Positions 17,530 through 25,909 of a DNA stretch of 64,000 bases are shown piece after piece (position 1 is the stretch's first letter; each line of letters begins with the position of its first letter). The stretch spans positions 155,480-219,479 of the forward strand of contig NZ_JASKMT010000008.1 in NCBI RefSeq assembly GCF_030124175.1, given 5' to 3'. The stretch comes from Streptomyces sp. 549. GTDB taxonomy: Bacteria > Actinomycetota > Actinomycetes > Streptomycetales > Streptomycetaceae. The translations under genes and the position numbers were made by a program. The notes under the pieces are model-generated. The model was given only the letters and a program-made list of their open reading frames with translations. It had not been told where the DNA came from and made no database searches.

Positions 17530-17742
17530 TCAGGCCGCGATGATCCAGATGCCGTAGGCGACCGCCAGCGCGCAGATGCCGTAGCTGACGAAGGCGCCGA
17601 CCCTGCCCAGCACGGTCGGGTTGCCGTCCGCGCCGCGCGCCGAGGAGCCGACGATGCCGAGGGTGAAGACCCCGACGAGCGCCAGGGTGGCCACCAGGCT
17701 CACGCCGAAGACCTGGCCGAGTGCGGCCCAGTCGATGTTCAT
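17530..17742 (-). CDS. small two-TM membrane protein next to phosphate permease
   Basis: A 70-residue protein with two predicted membrane helices (about residues 10-32 and 48-68: VFGVSLVATLALVGVFTLGIV and VGAFVSYGICALAVAYGIWII) joined by a polar loop SSARGADGNPTVLG. ATG 17742 has GGAAGGA at the right distance. It follows the phosphate transporter gene by 18 bases on the same strand, so it is probably co-transcribed and may be an accessory subunit. No domain family is recognised. Confidence 0.85.
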   Translation of the reverse strand: MNIDWAALGQVFGVSLVATLALVGVFTLGIVGSSARGADGNPTVLGRVGAFVSYGICALAVAYGIWIIAA

Positions 17743-17760
17743 CGTGCCTGTTCCTTCCGG

Positions 17761-19080
17761 TTACGGGGCGGTCGTGGCGGCGGGCCGGGCGGTCTGCTCC
17801 GGCGGGGCGTCCGCACCACCGGGGGCGTGCGCGGCGTCACCGTCGGGCGTTCCGGTCTGCTGCGCGTCGGCCTGCTGCGCGTCGGCCTGGGTGGGCACGG
17901 CCGGCACCACGACCGGCGGCGGTGCGACGGCCTGCACGGCGTCGGTGACCGGGCCGGGCTGCGCGTCGCCGACCGGCTCCGTCTCGTTGACGTTGGTGTG
18001 GTCGACGACCTCGCGGCGGGAGGCGATCCAGATCGCCGCGCACGCGACGACCGCCAGCACACCGACCGCGGTGACGCCCCAGTCGCCCTGCTCGGCCAGG
18101 AGCGCGGCGAGCGCCGCGACGACACCGGCTGCCGGCAGCGTCAGGCCCCAGGCGGCGAACATCCGGTTCGCCGTGCTCCAGCGCACCACGCCGCCCTTGC
18201 GGCCGAGGCCGGAGCCCATCACCGAACCCGAGCAGACCTGTGTGGTGGACAGCGCGAAGCCCAGGTGCGACGAGGCAAGGATGGTCACGGCCGAGCTGGT
18301 CTGCGCGGCGAAGCCCTGCGGCGGCTGGATGTCGGTGAGGCCGCGGCCCATGGTGCGGATGATGCGCCAGCCGCCGAGGTAGGTGCCCAGCGCGATGGCG
18401 ATGCCGGCGGAGGCGATCACCCACATCGGCGGGTCGGCGTCCGCGCCGAGCACACCACCGGAGATCAGGGCGAGGGTCATCACACCCATGGTCTTCTGCG
18501 CGTCGTTGGTGCCGTGTGCGAGGGAGACCAGCGCGGCCGAGGTGATCTGACCCGCCCGGTAGCCCTTGGCGCTGCGCTCGTGGTCCGCCCTGCGCGCCGC
18601 GCGGTAGGTGAGCCGGGTGGCGAGCATCGCGGCGAGGCCGGCCACGACCGGGGCGATGAACGCCGGGATGAGGACCTTGGTGAACACCGCGTCCAGGTGG
18701 ACCGCGCCGACGCCGACGGAGGCGATGGTGGCGCCCATCAGGCCGCCGAAGAGGGCCATCGACGAGCTGGACGGCAGGCCCGCCAGCCAGGTGAGGAGGT
18801 TCCACAGGATCGCGCCGACCAGACCCGCGAAGATCACTTCGGGCCGGATGCCGGCGGTCTCGTCGATGATCCCCTTGGAGATGGTGGAGGCCACCTCCAC
18901 CGAGAGGAACGCGCCGACGAGGTTCAGCACGGCGGACATCGCCACCGCCGCCTTGGGCTTCATGGCCCCGGTGGAGATGGTGGTGGCCATGGCGTTGGCC
19001 GTGTCGTGGAACCCGTTGGTGAAGTCGAACACCAAGGCCGTGACGATCACGATCCCGATGAGAAGCGAGATGTGTTCCAT
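17761..19080 (-). CDS. pitH2: low-affinity inorganic phosphate transporter (PiT family)
   Basis: A 439-residue PiT-family permease that imports metal-phosphate by proton symport. The N-terminal repeat has FDFTNGFHDTANAMAT and the C-terminal repeat LAHGTNDAQKTMG, the paired signatures of the family; about ten membrane helices are visible, and the last 80 residues are a Pro/Ala/Gln-rich cytoplasmic tail. Its context (small partner downstream, cobalamin operon beyond) matches S. coelicolor PitH2. A PHO box 50 bases upstream indicates PhoP control. Confidence 0.93.
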   Translation of the reverse strand: MEHISLLIGIVIVTALVFDFTNGFHDTANAMATTISTGAMKPKAAVAMSAVLNLVGAFLSVEVASTISKGIIDETAGIRPEVIFAGLVGAILWNLLTWLAGLPSSSSMALFGGLMGATIASVGVGAVHLDAVFTKVLIPAFIAPVVAGLAAMLATRLTYRAARRADHERSAKGYRAGQITSAALVSLAHGTNDAQKTMGVMTLALISGGVLGADADPPMWVIASAGIAIALGTYLGGWRIIRTMGRGLTDIQPPQGFAAQTSSAVTILASSHLGFALSTTQVCSGSVMGSGLGRKGGVVRWSTANRMFAAWGLTLPAAGVVAALAALLAEQGDWGVTAVGVLAVVACAAIWIASRREVVDHTNVNETEPVGDAQPGPVTDAVQAVAPPPVVVPAVPTQADAQQADAQQTGTPDGDAAHAPGGADAPPEQTARPAATTAP

Positions 19081-19129
19081 TCACCCGGCAATCAGATTCG
19101 GCGGCTAGAGGCCCGGCGAACGTAGGGAC

Positions 19130-19151
19130 GGTGAGTGAACGGAAAGTGAAC
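19130..19151 (-). promoter_or_regulatory. PHO box (PhoP-binding direct repeats)
   Basis: On the minus strand two 11-nt direct repeats, GTTCACTTTCC and GTTCACTCACC, stand back to back, matching the Streptomyces PHO-box consensus (GTTCACC-type units of 11 nt); a degenerate third unit follows toward the gene. The site lies 50 bases upstream of the phosphate permease ATG. Confidence 0.88.
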
Positions 19152-19307
19152 TGGGGAGGGCGTCGCGGTGTCTCTCCCGGGGGCCCGTGACGGCCGGTGA
19201 CCCGGCGCCGCCCAGGCCGGTCACTGCCGCGCCCCAAGGCCCGGGACGGGCCGGGGAGATGTGCGTCACGCTGCGCCGCTAGAGTTCCCGCCCAGGAGGT
19301 GGGGCGG

Positions 19308-19973
19308 GTGCGGCCACACGGTCAGGACTGGCAGGACGCCTGGTCGAGCGTAGTGCGGACGGCCCGGCGAACAGTCGCCGACGGGCTCGTCGTGGGCACC
19401 TCGGGCAACGTGTCCCTGCGCGTCGGCCAGGACACCGTGCTCGTCACCCCCACGGGAGTCCCCTACGCGGAGCTGGGTGGTGACGACCTGTGCGCGGTCA
19501 CACTCGACGGCCGCCAGATCGCCGGCGACCTCACCCCCACGAGTGAACTGCCCCTGCACCTGGCGGTGTACCGGCACACCGACGCGGCGGCCGTCGTGCA
19601 CACGCACGCCGTGCACGCCACCGCCGTCTCCACCCTCGTCGACGAGGTCCCGGCCGTGCACTACATCGCCGGTGCGCTCGGCGGCCCGGTCCGCGTCGCT
19701 CCCTACGCCCCCTACGGCAGTCACGAACTCGCCGCGCACGCGCTCGCCGCGCTGCGCGACCGCAGCGGCTGCCTGCTGCGCAACCACGGCACCCTCACCC
19801 ATGGCGCCGACCTCGCCCAGGCCCTGGACAGGACCGCCCAACTGGAGTGGCTGTGCCGGGTGTGGCTGGCCGCGTCCTCGGTGCCCGGCCGCACGCCAGC
19901 GCTGCTGCCGCCCGGCGAGGTGGAGCGCACCGCCGTCCGGATGCGCCACTACGGCCAGCCGCCCGACGGCTGA
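19308..19973 (+). CDS. class II aldolase/adducin family protein
   Basis: A 221-residue protein of the fuculose-phosphate aldolase / ribulose-phosphate epimerase fold. Motifs are GTSGNVSLR, TPTGVPYAEL, the zinc-binding HTHAVHATAVS with the preceding ELPLHLAVYR glutamate, and the third ligand in LLRNHGTLTHG. Start is GTG 19308, fixed by AGGAGG at 19294-19299; the upstream in-frame ATG at 19197 lies in the phosphate-permease promoter region. Likely cleaves or dehydrates a small phosphorylated sugar or thio-sugar; substrate unknown. Confidence 0.88.
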   Translation: MRPHGQDWQDAWSSVVRTARRTVADGLVVGTSGNVSLRVGQDTVLVTPTGVPYAELGGDDLCAVTLDGRQIAGDLTPTSELPLHLAVYRHTDAAAVVHTHAVHATAVSTLVDEVPAVHYIAGALGGPVRVAPYAPYGSHELAAHALAALRDRSGCLLRNHGTLTHGADLAQALDRTAQLEWLCRVWLAASSVPGRTPALLPPGEVERTAVRMRHYGQPPDG

Positions 19974-20044
19974 CCGGCGCGGAAGCCGCCCGGCGGGCGG
20001 TCGCCCACTGGCCGGTTGCCGCCGCGGCCAGGACACTGGACGCG

Positions 20045-21175
20045 ATGCGCCCCCGTACCGCGGCTGCCGTGGCCGCCTCCACCGTCCTGGGTACCGGAGC
20101 GGCCGCCGTCGCGGTCGGCCGGTACGCCGCCGGCGGCGCCCTGCGGCCGCGCCGCCGCCCCGCGCCGCCCGGCTTCCCCGCCGAGGCGCTGACCGTGCAC
20201 ACCCGCGGCCCGGACCGCGTCAGCCTCACCCGCACCCTCGACTCGGGGACGCCCGGGGTGTACGGGCTCACCGGCTCCGGCTGCCACGCCGCGATCGGGC
20301 CCCTCCTGGACGTGCCGGACGCGTCCCCGGACACGGTGGTGCGCGCACTGCTCTCCGTGAGCGGGGGCGACCTGCGGCCCGGCACCCGGGTGCACCTGAC
20401 GTCGCAGCTCCACCGGGGCGGGCCCCGCGACGCGCTCGGGCTGGCCGCCGCGGACGTACGCGTACCGGCACCGGCCGGGGCGCTGCCCGCCTGGTGGGTG
20501 CCCGGAGCCCGCACCACCTGGGTGATCGCCGTGCACGGGCCCGGCACCGACCGGGACCTCGCGCTCAACCTGCTGCCCTTGCTCTCCGGGCTGGGCCTGC
20601 CAGTGCTCGGACTCGGCCTGCGCGGCGACCCGGACGCCCCTGCCGCACCCGGCGGAGTCGCGCACCTCGGCCTCACCGAGTGGCTGGATGTGGACGCCGC
20701 CCTGCACTACGCCGTGCGTGAAGGTGCCGCCCGAATCGTCCTGGCCGGCTGGTCCACCGGCGCCTCGGCGGCCCTGTTCACCGCCGCCCGCTCCGTGTTG
20801 CGCGACCGGGTGGGCGCGCTGGTGCTCGACTCGCCCGTCCTGGACTGGCGCGGCACCGTGCGGGCGCTCGCCGCCCGGCGGGCGCCGCGCGTCCCGGCGG
20901 CGCTGGCGCTGCGCGCCGCCCTGGGCCGGGCCGAGCTGGACGCCGACCGGCTCGACGAGTTGGCCGACCCCCACCGGCCGACCGTGCCAGCGTTGCTCCT
21001 GCACGGTACCGAGGACCCCGTCGCGTCCCACGCCGCCTCGCGGGCCTTCGTCGAGGCGCGACCTGACCTGATGCAGTTGCACTCCTTCAGGGAAGCCCGG
21101 CACGCCGCCGCGTGGAACGCCGATCCGGCCCGGTGCGAGGCGATTCTGCAGCGCTTCCTCACGCCCCACTTGTGA
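20045..21175 (+). CDS. alpha/beta hydrolase
   Basis: A 376-residue protein. An N-terminal hydrophobic segment (AAAVAASTVLGTGAAAVAVG, about residues 6-25) is a signal anchor or signal peptide. The C-terminal two-thirds is an alpha/beta hydrolase with nucleophile elbow LAGWSTGASAAL, LVLDSPVLDW, the acidic residue in LLLHGTEDPVASHA and the catalytic His in FREARHAAAW. Probably a cell-surface esterase or peptidase of the prolyl-oligopeptidase-like group; substrate unknown. Start ATG 20045 follows the aldolase stop by 71 bases. Confidence 0.85.
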   Translation: MRPRTAAAVAASTVLGTGAAAVAVGRYAAGGALRPRRRPAPPGFPAEALTVHTRGPDRVSLTRTLDSGTPGVYGLTGSGCHAAIGPLLDVPDASPDTVVRALLSVSGGDLRPGTRVHLTSQLHRGGPRDALGLAAADVRVPAPAGALPAWWVPGARTTWVIAVHGPGTDRDLALNLLPLLSGLGLPVLGLGLRGDPDAPAAPGGVAHLGLTEWLDVDAALHYAVREGAARIVLAGWSTGASAALFTAARSVLRDRVGALVLDSPVLDWRGTVRALAARRAPRVPAALALRAALGRAELDADRLDELADPHRPTVPALLLHGTEDPVASHAASRAFVEARPDLMQLHSFREARHAAAWNADPARCEAILQRFLTPHL

Positions 21176-21286
21176 GCTTTTGCCCGCCGCCCACGTACCT
21201 GCCTGCCCCCTGGGGCAGCACACCGTCAGATGGCCGGGAACAGCGGCCGTTTGAGGTTTGGGGGACTTACCAGGAAGACTGCGGGG

Positions 21287-22657
21287 GTGACGTCCCGTAC
21301 CCCGCGAGACACCCGACTCAGCGTCGTCCCCCGCCAGGCGGTGGCGAGCGTGCGACGCTCGGCGACGGCCCGGCGAAACCGGCCCGCGCCCCGGCCCCCG
21401 GCCTCCCTCGCCCCCCGGGAGCAGCTCGCCGACCAGGCGCGGGCCGCACTCGGCGACGCCGTCCGGCTCGCCCGCCGGGTCGGCGAGTCCGCGACCCCGC
21501 CCACCGCCGACCCCGAGCGCGCAGCCGCAGAGCTGCGCCTCCCCGCCGACCAGATCCGAGTGCACTGGGACCGGGCCCTGCTTGCGGGCCTGGTGGAACT
21601 GCACCAGGGGGTCGCCCGGCCGGGCTGGCGCCTGCGGGCCTGGGACCGCGACGACTCCGCCGTGCTGCGCGGCTGGGTGGCGCTGTTCGACGGCTGGTCG
21701 TTGGCCAACCCCGGCCCGGACGCCAACGATCCGGCGCTTGTCGGTGAAGTGGTCGTGGCGGCACCGCAACTGCTGTCGGTGATGCATCTCTCCTCCGGGC
21801 CGGTCACCGAGCCGGCCCTGCTGGAACTGCTCGCCCAGCGCATCGTCGAGCTGCGCACCGAACGCTCCTCCCGTGCCCAGCCCACCACCGGCGACCTGCC
21901 CTCCACCCCGGAGCTGGCCGAACTCCTCGACTGGGCGCTGGACGGACTGGCCGCGGTGGGCGCGCTCACCCGCTGCCAGGAATCCGACGGCGGCGGCCAG
22001 GCCGTGCTCACCCCGCTGGGCAACTGGGCGGTGTGGGTCCGGCTGGAGCAGATCTGCGTGGCCGCGCTCAGCCCGGCCGGAAACATCGAGCAGCCCGCGG
22101 CGGACATGCTGCGCGGCTGTGTCCGGCTCTCGCCGGGCCCGGCCCGCGACGAGTACCGGGCCTGGCTCGCCGCCCGCCCCACCGGCCCGGCCGTCACCGA
22201 ACTGCTGGAGGCCGCCCGCGGGGAGGACGCGCTCATTCGCGCGCTCGCCTTCGAGGCGCTGCGGCTGGTCGGCGCGCCGGCGGAGAGCGCTGTGCGCGCC
22301 GCGTGCCAGGAGTCGGCACTGCGCCCCTACGCACTGCTGTGGCTGGCCGAGCACGAGGGCGCCGACCCGGAGGAGCTCGCCGGGGGAGCGGGCGGGGTGC
22401 TCACCCGCGAGGAGGCCACCTGGCTGTGGATCGACACCGCAGCCGCGGTCGCCGACCACGGCGAGTCGCAGCTGCTTGTCGACCACCTGGAGTCGGCGGC
22501 GCAGAACTCGGTGCCCAGGCTGCTGGAGGAGGTGCGCGCCACCGGTCATCCGAGGACCGTGCAGGTGCTCGTGGCGCTGGCAGCAGCCCACCCGGACCCC
22601 GCGCTGGCCAAGGCCGTCCGGCGGGCGGCGTTCCAGGTGCACACCGGGGACGGCTGA
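21287..22657 (+). CDS. hypothetical protein, helical-repeat type
   Basis: A 456-residue cytoplasmic protein, Ala/Leu/Arg-rich, with no transmembrane segments. The middle (about 60-240) reads like winged-helix or cryptic-regulator segments (DQIRVHWDRALLAGLVEL, GALTRCQES...AVLTPLGNWAVW), and the C-terminal 150 residues look like armadillo/HEAT-type helices (ARGEDALIRALAFEALRLVG, VLVALAAAHPDPALAKAVRR). Start is GTG 21287 with AGGAAG at 21272-21277; an ATG at 21230 has no RBS. I do not recognise a named family and assign no function. Confidence 0.75.
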   Translation: MTSRTPRDTRLSVVPRQAVASVRRSATARRNRPAPRPPASLAPREQLADQARAALGDAVRLARRVGESATPPTADPERAAAELRLPADQIRVHWDRALLAGLVELHQGVARPGWRLRAWDRDDSAVLRGWVALFDGWSLANPGPDANDPALVGEVVVAAPQLLSVMHLSSGPVTEPALLELLAQRIVELRTERSSRAQPTTGDLPSTPELAELLDWALDGLAAVGALTRCQESDGGGQAVLTPLGNWAVWVRLEQICVAALSPAGNIEQPAADMLRGCVRLSPGPARDEYRAWLAARPTGPAVTELLEAARGEDALIRALAFEALRLVGAPAESAVRAACQESALRPYALLWLAEHEGADPEELAGGAGGVLTREEATWLWIDTAAAVADHGESQLLVDHLESAAQNSVPRLLEEVRATGHPRTVQVLVALAAAHPDPALAKAVRRAAFQVHTGDG

Positions 22658-22752
22658 GCCCGCGGCGGGGTCGTCGCGAGGCGGGACCGCCCGCCCCGTG
22701 ACGGCCGCCCGCCGCTCCCGCCCCCCGCCGCTCCCGCCCCCCCGCCCGCCGC

Positions 22753-23190
22753 TCAGGCGGAACCGGCGGCGGGCAGGTACGTGCCGAAGGACCAGACGTT
22801 GCCCCCGACGTCCCGGGCGAGGTAGTCCCGGGAGCCGTAGTCCCGGTCGGTGGGCGGCTCCAGGATCTCCGCACCCTGCTCGGCGGCCCTGCGGTGGTGG
22901 GCGTCCACGTCCGGTACACCGCCCACGTACACCGAACTCGGCCCGCTGCCCCGCATCGCCTCGGCGAACGCCCCGGTGCCACCGGCGGAGCCGAGCATGA
23001 CCACCCCGCCGCCCTGGGACAACTCCGCGTGCATGATGCTGCCGTCGTCCTCGCGGTAGACGGCGTCGGTCGAGAAGCCGAAGGCCTCGGTGAGCTGCTT
23101 CAGGGCCGCGTCGGCGTCCTCGTACAGCAGCGTGGGACAGATCGCGGGCGGCCCCGGGGTTCCAGCGGCGGACGGAGCGTTGGTGGTCAT
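22753..23190 (-). CDS. VOC (glyoxalase/bleomycin-resistance) superfamily protein
   Basis: A 145-residue protein of the vicinal oxygen chelate fold, two beta-alpha-beta-beta-beta modules: CPTLLYEDADAALKQLTEAFGF, AELSQGGGVVMLGSAGG, VYVGGVPDVDAHHRRAAEQGAEI and YGSRDYLARDVGGNVWSFGTY. ATG 23190 has AGGAGAG upstream. It resembles PhnB/YdhR-like VOC proteins with no assigned substrate. Its 5' leader contains an unusual 10-bp tandem repeat. Confidence 0.87.
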   Translation of the reverse strand: MTTNAPSAAGTPGPPAICPTLLYEDADAALKQLTEAFGFSTDAVYREDDGSIMHAELSQGGGVVMLGSAGGTGAFAEAMRGSGPSSVYVGGVPDVDAHHRRAAEQGAEILEPPTDRDYGSRDYLARDVGGNVWSFGTYLPAAGSA

Positions 23191-23219
23191 GGCACTCTCC
23201 TGGCATCTCTTGGAACACG

Positions 23220-23280
23220 CGGAAAACACACGGAAACACACGGAAACACGCCGAAACGCGCGGAAACACCCGCACACACG
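23220..23280. repeat. 10-bp tandem repeat in the VOC gene leader
   Basis: Plus strand reads about five decaying copies of CGGAAACACR at 10-base steps (23231, 23241, 23251, 23261 and a first 11-base unit at 23220), ending in CGCACACACG. It lies 30-90 bases upstream of the VOC start, on the template side of that gene. No protein-coding role is apparent. Confidence 0.7.
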
Positions 23281-23449
23281 GGAAGCACGGACCGGAGGGT
23301 CGGCACGCCCGCTGCAAGCTGGCCCTTCCGAGTCTGGCAGCGGGGTCTGACAACCGCTCGCCGTCGGGCCCGCGCGGCCGGGCCGCCTCCGGGTCCGCCG
23401 TCCCGCCGGCCCGGAATACCGGGCGCGATACGCCGTTAGACTGAGAGGT

Positions 23450-23473
23450 ATGGCAACTCCTCTCACTCATTAG
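23450..23473 (+). CDS. possible leaderless 7-residue upstream ORF (MATPLTH)
   Basis: ATG 23450 opens a seven-codon frame ending in TAG, 96 bases before the ABC-F start. TAGACT at 23437-23442 is a good -10 hexamer seven bases upstream, so transcription would begin at or next to the ATG. ABC-F ATPase genes are often controlled by short leader peptides that sense stalled ribosomes. No clear terminator hairpin is visible between uORF and gene, so the mechanism is conjecture. Confidence 0.4.
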   Translation: MATPLTH

Positions 23474-23568
23474 CTGACGACGAACGTCCACCGGCCGCGG
23501 CCCCGCGAGTCCGGCCCAGCGGCGTGCCCGCCCCCTGTCCCGTACGTTCGTCCTGCCAGGAGTTCTCC

Positions 23569-25167
23569 GTGATCACCGTCTCCGGACTGGAGCTGCGCGC
23601 CGGCGCCCGGGTCCTCATCGAGGCCGCCAGTTTCCGTATCGCCCGCGGCGACCGCATCGGCCTGGTCGGCCGCAACGGCGCCGGCAAGACCACCCTCACC
23701 AAGTGCCTCGCCGGTGAGGGCGTGCCGGCGGCCGGCACGATCACCCGCAGTGGCGAGGTCGGCTACCTGCCGCAGGACCCGCGCACCGGCGACCTGGACG
23801 TGCTGGCCAGCGACCGCATCCTCTCCGCCCGCGGCCTGGACACCGTGATCCGCAAGATGCGGGAGAACGAGCAGCGGATGTCCAACGGGCAGGGCGCCAC
23901 CCGCGAACGCGCGATGCGCAAGTACGAGCGCCTGGAGACGGAGTTCCTCACCAAGGGCGGGTACGCCGCCGAGGCGGAGGCCGCGACCATCGCCGCCAGC
24001 CTCGGACTACCCGACCGGGTGCTCGCCCAGCCGCTGCACACCCTCTCCGGCGGCCAGCGGCGCCGCGTGGAGCTGGCCCGCATCCTCTTCTCCGACGCCG
24101 ACACGCTGCTGCTGGACGAGCCGACGAACCACCTCGATGCGGACTCCGTCGTGTGGCTGCGCGACTTCCTGAAGACCTACCGCGGCGGGCTCGTGGTGAT
24201 CTCGCACGACATCAACCTGGTCGAGACGGTCGTCAACAAGGTCTTCTACCTGGACGCCAACCGGTCGCAGATCGACCAGTACAACATGGGCTGGAAGCAG
24301 TACCTGACCCAGCGCGAGGCCGACGAGAAGCGGCGCAAGCGGGAGCGGGCGAACGCGGAGAAGAAGGCCGCGACGCTCAACGCGCAGGCCGACAAGATGC
24401 GGGCGAAGGCGACGAAGGCGGTGGCCGCGCAGAACATGGCCCGCCGGGCCGAGAAGCTGCTCGCCGGACTGGACGAGCAGCGCCGCGGCGACAAGGTCGC
24501 CAAGCTCCGCTTCCCGGACCCGTCGCCGTGCGGGCGGACCCCGCTGACCGCGGAGGGCCTGTCCAAGTCCTACGGCTCGCTGGAGATCTTCACCGACGTG
24601 GACCTGGCGATCGACCGCGGCTCGCGCGTGGTCATCCTCGGCCTCAACGGCGCCGGCAAGACGACGCTGCTGCGCCTGCTCGCCGGAGTGGAGCAGCCCG
24701 ACACCGGTGAGGTCCGGCACGGCCACGGCCTCAAGCTGGGCTACTACGCGCAGGAGCACGAGACGCTCGACCCGGACCGGACGGTGCTGGAGAACATGCG
24801 GTCCTCCGCGCCGGACATGGACCTGGTCGAGGTCCGCAAGGTGCTCGGCTCGTTCCTGTTCTCCGGTGACGACGTCGACAAGCCCGCCGGGGTGCTCTCC
24901 GGGGGGGAGAAGACCCGGCTGGCCCTGGCCACGCTGGTGGTCTCGTCCGCGAACGTGCTGCTGCTGGACGAGCCGACGAACAACCTCGACCCGGCAAGCC
25001 GCGAGGAGATCCTCGGTGCGCTGCGGACCTTCTCCGGGGCCGTCGTGCTCGTCACCCACGACGAGGGTGCCGCGGACGCGCTGCAGCCGGAGCGCATCAT
25101 CCTGCTGCCCGACGGCGTCGAGGACCTGTGGGGTCGCGACTACGCCGACCTGGTCGCCCTGGCCTGA
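23569..25167 (+). CDS. ABC-F family ribosome-associated ATPase
   Basis: A 532-residue soluble protein with two ABC ATPase domains and no membrane segments. Domain 1 has GRNGAGKTTLTK, LSGGQRRRVELARIL and LLLDEPTNHLD; domain 2 has GLNGAGKTTLLR, LSGGEKTRLALATLV and LLLDEPTNNLD. A Lys/Arg/Ala-rich linker (about 245-310) is the P-site tRNA interaction motif. Members act as translation factors or antibiotic target-protection proteins; which of these applies cannot be told here. GTG 23569 with AGGAG six bases upstream sets the start. Confidence 0.93.
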   Translation: MITVSGLELRAGARVLIEAASFRIARGDRIGLVGRNGAGKTTLTKCLAGEGVPAAGTITRSGEVGYLPQDPRTGDLDVLASDRILSARGLDTVIRKMRENEQRMSNGQGATRERAMRKYERLETEFLTKGGYAAEAEAATIAASLGLPDRVLAQPLHTLSGGQRRRVELARILFSDADTLLLDEPTNHLDADSVVWLRDFLKTYRGGLVVISHDINLVETVVNKVFYLDANRSQIDQYNMGWKQYLTQREADEKRRKRERANAEKKAATLNAQADKMRAKATKAVAAQNMARRAEKLLAGLDEQRRGDKVAKLRFPDPSPCGRTPLTAEGLSKSYGSLEIFTDVDLAIDRGSRVVILGLNGAGKTTLLRLLAGVEQPDTGEVRHGHGLKLGYYAQEHETLDPDRTVLENMRSSAPDMDLVEVRKVLGSFLFSGDDVDKPAGVLSGGEKTRLALATLVVSSANVLLLDEPTNNLDPASREEILGALRTFSGAVVLVTHDEGAADALQPERIILLPDGVEDLWGRDYADLVALA

Positions 25168-25583
25168 CGCCCCCGCACCGGCGCGGCGGCGGCTCCGGTC
25201 CGGCGCGCGGCCCGGGCCCTGCCCGCCCGCGGTCGGGCCCGGCCGGGACGATCTTCCGCTGAAGCATTCGCTCGACGGGTGATCCTTCATCTGAGTGAGG
25301 GCGGCTCGTACCCGGTTGTCGCCGCACGCGGGGGAGCGGGCGCGGGCGCCCGCCCGCGCCGGCGTGCGGTGTGACCTGCCGCACACCCGATCTGACCTCG
25401 GATTTCTTCCCGTCGCCCGCGGCCGGAACCCGCCGCTGCACCGCCTGGGCCGGCCTCGCCGCCCACTTCTGGGGACCCGCTGACGGCCAAGGTTGTCGAT
25501 GAGACCTTGCCGAATGGGTGGCCAGATGCGGGGGAAGGGGTGATCATGAGAGTCCAGAGCGCACTTCCCACGAGGAGGCACGG
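25168..25583 (+). promoter_or_regulatory. gbn upstream region with clustered GATC
   Basis: This 416-base gap contains no gene. Four GATC tetramers occur at 25250, 25281, 25389 and 25542, more than expected at this base composition. Since the next gene encodes a GATC-binding nucleoid protein, autoregulation is plausible. Several GC-rich inverted repeats (for example around 25205-25245) may terminate the ABC-F transcript. Confidence 0.5.
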
Positions 25584-25805
25584 GTGGCCGAAACTCTGAA
25601 GAAGGGCAGCCGGGTAACCGGCGCTGCGCGCGACAAGCTCGCGGCTGACCTCAAGAAGAAGTACGACTCCGGTGCGAGCATCCGGGCGCTGGCCGAGGAA
25701 ACCGGCCGCTCCTACGGATTCGTGCACCGGATGCTCAGCGAAGCCGGCGTGACCCTGCGCGGTCGCGGCGGTGCGACGCGGGGCCGCAAGGCCGCCTCGT
25801 CCTGA
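25584..25805 (+). CDS. gbn: Gbn, GATC-binding nucleoid-associated protein
   Basis: A 73-residue basic protein with a single helix-turn-helix: DLKKKYDSGASIRALAEETGRSYGFVHRMLSEAG, flanked by a Lys-rich N-terminus and an RGRGGATRGRKA tail. This matches the small conserved actinobacterial regulator described in S. coelicolor as Gbn (SCO1839), a nucleoid-associated protein that binds GATC-centred sites and affects development and antibiotic production. GTG 25584 with AGGAGG five bases upstream is the start. Confidence 0.87.
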   Translation: MAETLKKGSRVTGAARDKLAADLKKKYDSGASIRALAEETGRSYGFVHRMLSEAGVTLRGRGGATRGRKAASS

Positions 25806-25909
25806 CGCGGCCACCGGCTCCCGGTGCGGTGTCCACCCGGTCGATCCCCGGACCGGCCGGGTGGTTACTCTGCGGTAAACCAACCGCGGTACACCCACCG
25901 GAGGTCCCA

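Noticed and set aside
19949..23491. 1180-codon open frame on the minus strand
   Set aside because: It runs opposite three well-supported plus-strand genes and has Arg/Gly/Ala-rich shadow composition without any family motif.
23569..25167. Drug-efflux ABC transporter
   Set aside because: No membrane segments and tandem ATPase domains with charged linker identify it as ABC-F, which does not transport.
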